9,479 nucleotides of DNA. Source: JBBQBQ01 sp038317685. GTDB lineage: Bacteria > Desulfobacterota > Desulfuromonadia > Desulfuromonadales > DDH964. The notes beneath the pieces were generated by a model, which was given only the letters and a program-made list of their open reading frames with translations, was not told the origin of the DNA and ran no database searches. Made by a program: the position numbers and the translations under genes. The stretch spans positions 1 through 9,479 of the forward strand of contig JBBQBQ010000129.1 in assembly GCA_038317685.1 (NCBI GenBank), read 5' to 3'. Below, in pieces: positions 6,607 through 9,479 of this stretch. How positions within the stretch are numbered: the stretch's first letter is position 1; each line of letters opens with the position of its first letter.

Positions 6607-7155
6607 GTGAAGATCGGAGATCGGCTGAAGCGGCTCAGAATGGTCAATGCCCTCACCCAGGAGGAGCTTGCCAATCGTGCGGATCTGACCAAGGGGTACA
6701 TCTCCCAGCTGGAGAACGATACCACCTGTCCCTCGATCGCCACTCTCAAGGACATCCTCGATGTCTTCGGCACCTCCATGCAGGAGTTTTTCACCGAGGC
6801 GTCGAACACCGCCGAAGTGGTCTTCGGAGCCGAGGCCCGGGTCCAGTCGACCGACGATGCCAACGGCGTTAAGGTCGAACTCCTCGTCCCCGGGGCCCAG
6901 AACCGCGACATGGACCCGGTCCTGGTGACCCTCAAGCCGGGGGAGGAAATGGTGGAGCAGGACTATCACGAGGGGGAAGAGTTCGGCTATCTGCTGCAAG
7001 GTAAGATTCAACTGCGACTCGACGACCGGCTCCTCAGGCTGGACAAGGGGGAGTGTTTCTACTTCGCCTCGGACAAGAAGCACACGGTGAAGAATGTCGG
7101 CAAGACGGAAGCCAAAATCCTTTGGGTCGTAACTCCGCCAACCTTCGATTATTGA
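6607..7155 (+). CDS. XRE-family transcriptional regulator with C-terminal cupin domain
   Basis: The 182-residue product has an N-terminal XRE helix-turn-helix at about 5-60 (LTQEELANRADLTKGYISQLE covers the two recognition helices) and a cupin_2 domain at about 105-178. The cupin motifs are HEGEEFGYLLQGK (121-133) and a KGECFYFASDKKH segment (147-159). It is a DNA-binding sensor; relatives with this layout, such as PuuR of E. coli, respond to small metabolites including polyamines. The GTG at 6607 is chosen because GGAG sits six bases upstream and the helix-turn-helix begins at once; no ATG fits. The gene stands directly before the carboxy(nor)spermidine dehydrogenase and decarboxylase, so control of polyamine synthesis is the natural inference. 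Two candidate operators flank its own promoter. The ligand is unknown, and the cupin may or may not bind metal. Confidence 0.92.
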   Translation: MKIGDRLKRLRMVNALTQEELANRADLTKGYISQLENDTTCPSIATLKDILDVFGTSMQEFFTEASNTAEVVFGAEARVQSTDDANGVKVELLVPGAQNRDMDPVLVTLKPGEEMVEQDYHEGEEFGYLLQGKIQLRLDDRLLRLDKGECFYFASDKKHTVKNVGKTEAKILWVVTPPTFDY

Positions 7156-7162
7156 GGCAATT

Positions 7163-7256
7163 CAAGCCTGCCACAGAGCCACAGAGCCACAGAGGCACGG
7201 AGCAAGCCTGCTTCATGACCGGCATTTCTCAGTGTCTCAGTGTTTCTGTGGCACCG
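7163..7256 (+). repeat. CCACAGAG tandem repeats with a partial inverted counterpart
   Basis: The gap between the regulator and the dehydrogenase holds three perfect tandem copies of CCACAGAG (7171-7194), then a degenerate copy. Downstream lie two CTCAGTGT units followed by TTTCTGTGGC (7228-7252), which partly complements the left array. A 9-bp direct repeat CAAGCCTGC occurs at 7163-7171 and 7203-7211. Similar CACAGAG-rich inverted elements are, from memory, dispersed in many environmental bacterial genomes. The transcript could form an imperfect hairpin here. Confidence 0.6.
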
Positions 7257-7277
7257 GTAAGTTAAAGGAGAGGACCC

Positions 7278-8471
7278 ATGAGCAAAGTTCTGATCATCGG
7301 CGCCGGCGGCGTCGGCCAGGTCGTCACCCGTAAATGTGCCCAGCGCCGCGATATTTTCAGCGAGATCACCCTCGCTTCGCGAACCAAATCGAAGTGCGAC
7401 GCCATTGCCGCGCAGTTGGGTGGGAGTATCAAGACCGCCCAGGTCGATGCCGACAACGTCCCCGAGCTGACGGCGCTGATCAGGCAGGTGCAGCCGCAGC
7501 TGGTCATCAACGTCGCCCTGCCGTATCAGGACCTGCACATCATGGACGCCTGCCTGGCGACCGGCGTCGACTATCTCGATACCGCCAACTACGAGCCCCT
7601 CGACACCGCCAGGTTCGAGTACTCCTGGCAGTGGGCCTATCAGGACCGGTTCAAAAACGCCGGCATTATGGCCCTTCTGGGTTCCGGGTTCGATCCTGGA
7701 GTGACCAACGTCTATACGGCCCTGGCGGCGAAAAAATATCTCGACGTGGTCGAGGAGCTCGACATCATCGACGCCAACGCCGGCAGCCACGGTCAGCCCT
7801 TCGCCACCAACTTCAACCCGGAGATCAATATTCGCGAAGTGACCGCGACCTGCCGCCACTGGGAGAACGGCGCCTTCGTCGAGTCTCCGGCGCTCTCGAC
7901 CAAACGGGTCTTCGACTTCCCGGAAGGAATCGGGCCGATGAATGTTTATCGGCTCTACCACGAGGAGATGGAGTCGATCGTCAAGCATCTTCCGACGATC
8001 AAAAAGGCGCAGTTCTGGATGACCTTCTCCGACAATTACCTCAAGCACCTCGAAGTGTTGCAGAATGTCGGCATGACCCGCATCGACGAGGTCGAGTTCC
8101 AGGGCCAGAAGATCGTGCCGATCCAGTTCCTGAAAGCCCTCCTCCCCGATCCTGGGAGCCTCGGGCCGTTGACCAAGGGAAAGACCTGCATCGGCGTCAT
8201 CGCCCGCGGCCTCAAAGATGGCAAGCGCAAGCAGGTCTACATCTACAACATCTGTGACCATGAGGCCTGTTACCGCGAGGTCCTGTCCCAGGCGATCAGC
8301 TACACCACCGGCGTGCCGGCGGTGGTCGGCGCGATTATGATGCTGACCAAGAAGTGGCATGCACCGGGGGTCTGGAACATGGAGCAGTTCGACCCGGAGG
8401 TTTTTCTTGACGTTCTCGGCCCGATGGGGCTGCCGACGGTTGTCGTCGAAGGAGAATGGCCGCAGCTTTAG
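7278..8471 (+). CDS. Carboxynorspermidine/carboxyspermidine dehydrogenase (saccharopine dehydrogenase family)
   Basis: The 397-residue enzyme condenses a diamine (putrescine or diaminopropane) with aspartate semialdehyde and reduces the imine with NADPH, giving carboxyspermidine or carboxynorspermidine. Seen: an N-terminal Rossmann motif GAGGVG at 8-13, then ASRTKSK (33-39) after the second strand, where Arg35 and lysines fit NADPH preference. The family's LGSGFDPGVTN is at 134-144, and NAGSHGQPFATNFNPE is at 167-182. Length is normal for the LYS9/CANSDH group. AAAGGAG (7264-7270) lies seven bases before the ATG. A true saccharopine dehydrogenase of lysine metabolism is the alternative, but the decarboxylase that follows argues strongly for the polyamine role. 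Whether spermidine or norspermidine is made cannot be told. The gene is probably cotranscribed with the XRE-cupin gene. Confidence 0.92.
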   Translation: MSKVLIIGAGGVGQVVTRKCAQRRDIFSEITLASRTKSKCDAIAAQLGGSIKTAQVDADNVPELTALIRQVQPQLVINVALPYQDLHIMDACLATGVDYLDTANYEPLDTARFEYSWQWAYQDRFKNAGIMALLGSGFDPGVTNVYTALAAKKYLDVVEELDIIDANAGSHGQPFATNFNPEINIREVTATCRHWENGAFVESPALSTKRVFDFPEGIGPMNVYRLYHEEMESIVKHLPTIKKAQFWMTFSDNYLKHLEVLQNVGMTRIDEVEFQGQKIVPIQFLKALLPDPGSLGPLTKGKTCIGVIARGLKDGKRKQVYIYNICDHEACYREVLSQAISYTTGVPAVVGAIMMLTKKWHAPGVWNMEQFDPEVFLDVLGPMGLPTVVVEGEWPQL

Positions 8472-8588
8472 GGAATGAGGCTTTTCCGCCAACTCGGTGT
8501 TGTCTTCGTCAATCGCTTGTGCGGCGTAGCGCGGCTACGCCTCCGCACTCTTCCTTGGCGGCTTGATTTGACGAAAAATCCGCATTCC
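8472..8588. repeat. 117-bp element with imperfect terminal inverted repeats
   Basis: The ends 8472-8495 and 8565-8588 are inverted repeats matching at 19 of 24 positions, starting GGAATG and ending CATTCC. The interior holds a second, nested palindrome: TGCGGCGTAGC against GCTACGCCTCCGCA (about 8519-8547), with a three-base bulge. An inner TTCGTCA (8505-8511) could also pair with TGACGAA (8569-8575). No coding frame is evident. It begins at the first base after the dehydrogenase stop codon. It could be a non-autonomous mobile repeat, a REP-like sequence, or an RNA structure affecting the downstream gene; no flanking target duplication was seen. Confidence 0.55.
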
Positions 8589-8622
8589 AGTCACTTTGGT
8601 TGAAACCCGGGGAACCATTGCC

Positions 8623-9479
8623 TTGACCGGTATCGATGTCCCGAAAATTCTGCGGCTTGCCCCTTCGCCGGCCTATGTCGTCGACCTCGGGCGGCTACGT
8701 CACAACCTGGCGATCCTCGACGAGGTGCAGAAGCGCAGCGGTGCGAAGATCCTGCTGGCGCTGAAGGCCTTCGCCATGTGGAGCACCTTCCCGCTCATTC
8801 GGGAGACGCTGCACGGGGTCTGCGCGTCTTCGCCCTGGGAGGCGCGCCTGGGGCGGGAAGAGTTCGGCCGGGAGGTCCATTCCTTTGCCGCGGCCTTCAA
8901 GGAGAGCGACATCCGGGAGCTGCTGACCATTTCCAACCACCTGGTCTTCAACTCCTTCGCCCAGCTGGAGCGCTTTCGCCCGCTGTGGGAGCAGGCAGCA
9001 GGGCGTGTGTCGATCGGGCTGCGGGTCAACCCCGAGCATTCGGAAGGGGCCGTTCCCATCTACGACCCCTGCGCCCCCAAGTCGCGGCTCGGCATCCCCC
9101 GGGCGGCCTTCGAAGGCCGATCGCTGGCCGGGGTCGAAGGGCTGCACTTTCATACCCTCTGCGAGCAGCTCTTCGAACCCCTGGAGCGAACCGCCGCGGC
9201 CTTCGAAGAGAAGTTCGGTGAATTCTTGCCGCGCATGAAGTGGCTGAACCTCGGCGGCGGTCATCACATCACCCGCGAAGGCTACGATCTCGACGGGCTG
9301 GTGGCGTTGATCCGGCATTTCCAGGACAAATACGGCGTCGAAGTCTACCTGGAGCCGGGGGAGGCGATCGCCATCGGTACCGGAGTGCTGGTCGGGGAGG
9401 TCATCGACGTGGTCCACAACCATGGCGCGATTGCCATCCTCGACGTCTCGGCGACCTGCCACATGCCGGACATCCTGGA
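8623..9479 (+). CDS. nspC: Carboxynorspermidine/carboxyspermidine decarboxylase (C-terminus cut by window edge)
   Basis: This is a PLP-dependent decarboxylase of the alanine racemase-fold (group IV, DapDC-like) class that removes CO2 from carboxyspermidine or carboxynorspermidine, the last step to spermidine or norspermidine. The open frame gives 285 residues to the window end; complete members have about 370-400. Seen: LLALKAFAMW at 44-53 with Lys48 as the likely PLP Schiff-base lysine, LRVNPEHSE near 133-141, LHFHTLCEQ at 174-182, the glycine-rich PLP phosphate site GGGHH at 211-215, and LEPGEA at 243-248. The C-terminal catalytic cysteine region lies outside the window. No ATG precedes the conserved N-terminus; TTG at 8623 is the best start, with GGGGAA (8608-8613) nine bases upstream. 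ATT at 8617 and TTG at 8596 are in-frame alternatives. A 151-bp gap holding a repeat separates it from the dehydrogenase. Confidence 0.93.
   Translation, partial: MTGIDVPKILRLAPSPAYVVDLGRLRHNLAILDEVQKRSGAKILLALKAFAMWSTFPLIRETLHGVCASSPWEARLGREEFGREVHSFAAAFKESDIRELLTISNHLVFNSFAQLERFRPLWEQAAGRVSIGLRVNPEHSEGAVPIYDPCAPKSRLGIPRAAFEGRSLAGVEGLHFHTLCEQLFEPLERTAAAFEEKFGEFLPRMKWLNLGGGHHITREGYDLDGLVALIRHFQDKYGVEVYLEPGEAIAIGTGVLVGEVIDVVHNHGAIAILDVSATCHMPDIL

Noticed and set aside
7171..7252. Possible CRISPR array at the CCACAGAG repeats
   Set aside because: Units are only 8 bp and contiguous, with no spacers, and no cas gene is nearby.
7149..8492. Minus-strand open frame (447 codons) over the dehydrogenase gene
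   Set aside because: Antisense shadow of a conserved saccharopine dehydrogenase-family gene; its protein resembles no family.
8695..9462. Minus-strand open frame (255 codons) over the decarboxylase gene
   Set aside because: The plus strand in the same region encodes the PLP lysine, GGGHH and EPGE motifs of the decarboxylase, so this is a shadow.

Overview
The window is a GC-rich bacterial chromosome segment of mostly housekeeping and metabolic genes. The combination suggests a Desulfuromonadales/Geobacter-like member of the former Deltaproteobacteria: a long-form GAPDH, a class II aldolase, a stand-alone rpsU, a ChaN-PDZ lipoprotein, and an XRE-cupin regulator beside carboxy(nor)spermidine enzymes. 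This assignment is inferred from gene content only. Non-ATG starts (GTG for rpsU and the regulator, probably TTG for the decarboxylase) and clear Shine-Dalgarno sequences are typical here. No tRNA, rRNA, CRISPR, transposase or phage gene was seen, and no gap between genes exceeds about 230 bases.

Left part (1-2350): a DUF815-type AAA+ ATPase, cut by the window edge, runs leftward. Diverging from it is a THUMP-containing RNA methyltransferase of the RlmL/COG0116 type. Ribosomal protein S21 (rpsU) follows on the same strand with its own candidate promoter. A perfect long hairpin with A and T tracts closes rpsU and, from the opposite strand, the GAPDH gene.

Middle (2377-6379): a 481-residue GAPDH with an N-terminal extension (minus strand) and a class II fructose-bisphosphate aldolase (plus strand) diverge from a 216-bp intergenic region, forming a glycolysis/gluconeogenesis pair. 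The aldolase converges on a ChaN-like (DUF399) lipoprotein that carries a C-terminal PDZ domain. A second perfect hairpin separates these two genes.

Right part (6500-9479): this is the most interesting unit. An XRE-family regulator with a C-terminal cupin domain is followed by carboxynorspermidine/carboxyspermidine dehydrogenase and then by carboxynorspermidine/carboxyspermidine decarboxylase, which runs off the right edge. Together the two enzymes make spermidine or norspermidine without S-adenosylmethionine decarboxylase. The regulator has a strong sigma-70-like promoter (TTGACA, 16 nt, TAAAAT) bracketed by two copies of a 22-bp partly palindromic site, which are candidate operators. The two gaps inside the module hold repeat-like DNA: CCACAGAG tandem repeats before the dehydrogenase, and a 117-bp element with 24-bp imperfect terminal inverted repeats before the decarboxylase. 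Nothing in the window demands a wholly new system; the polyamine module and its unexplained non-coding structures are the best leads.
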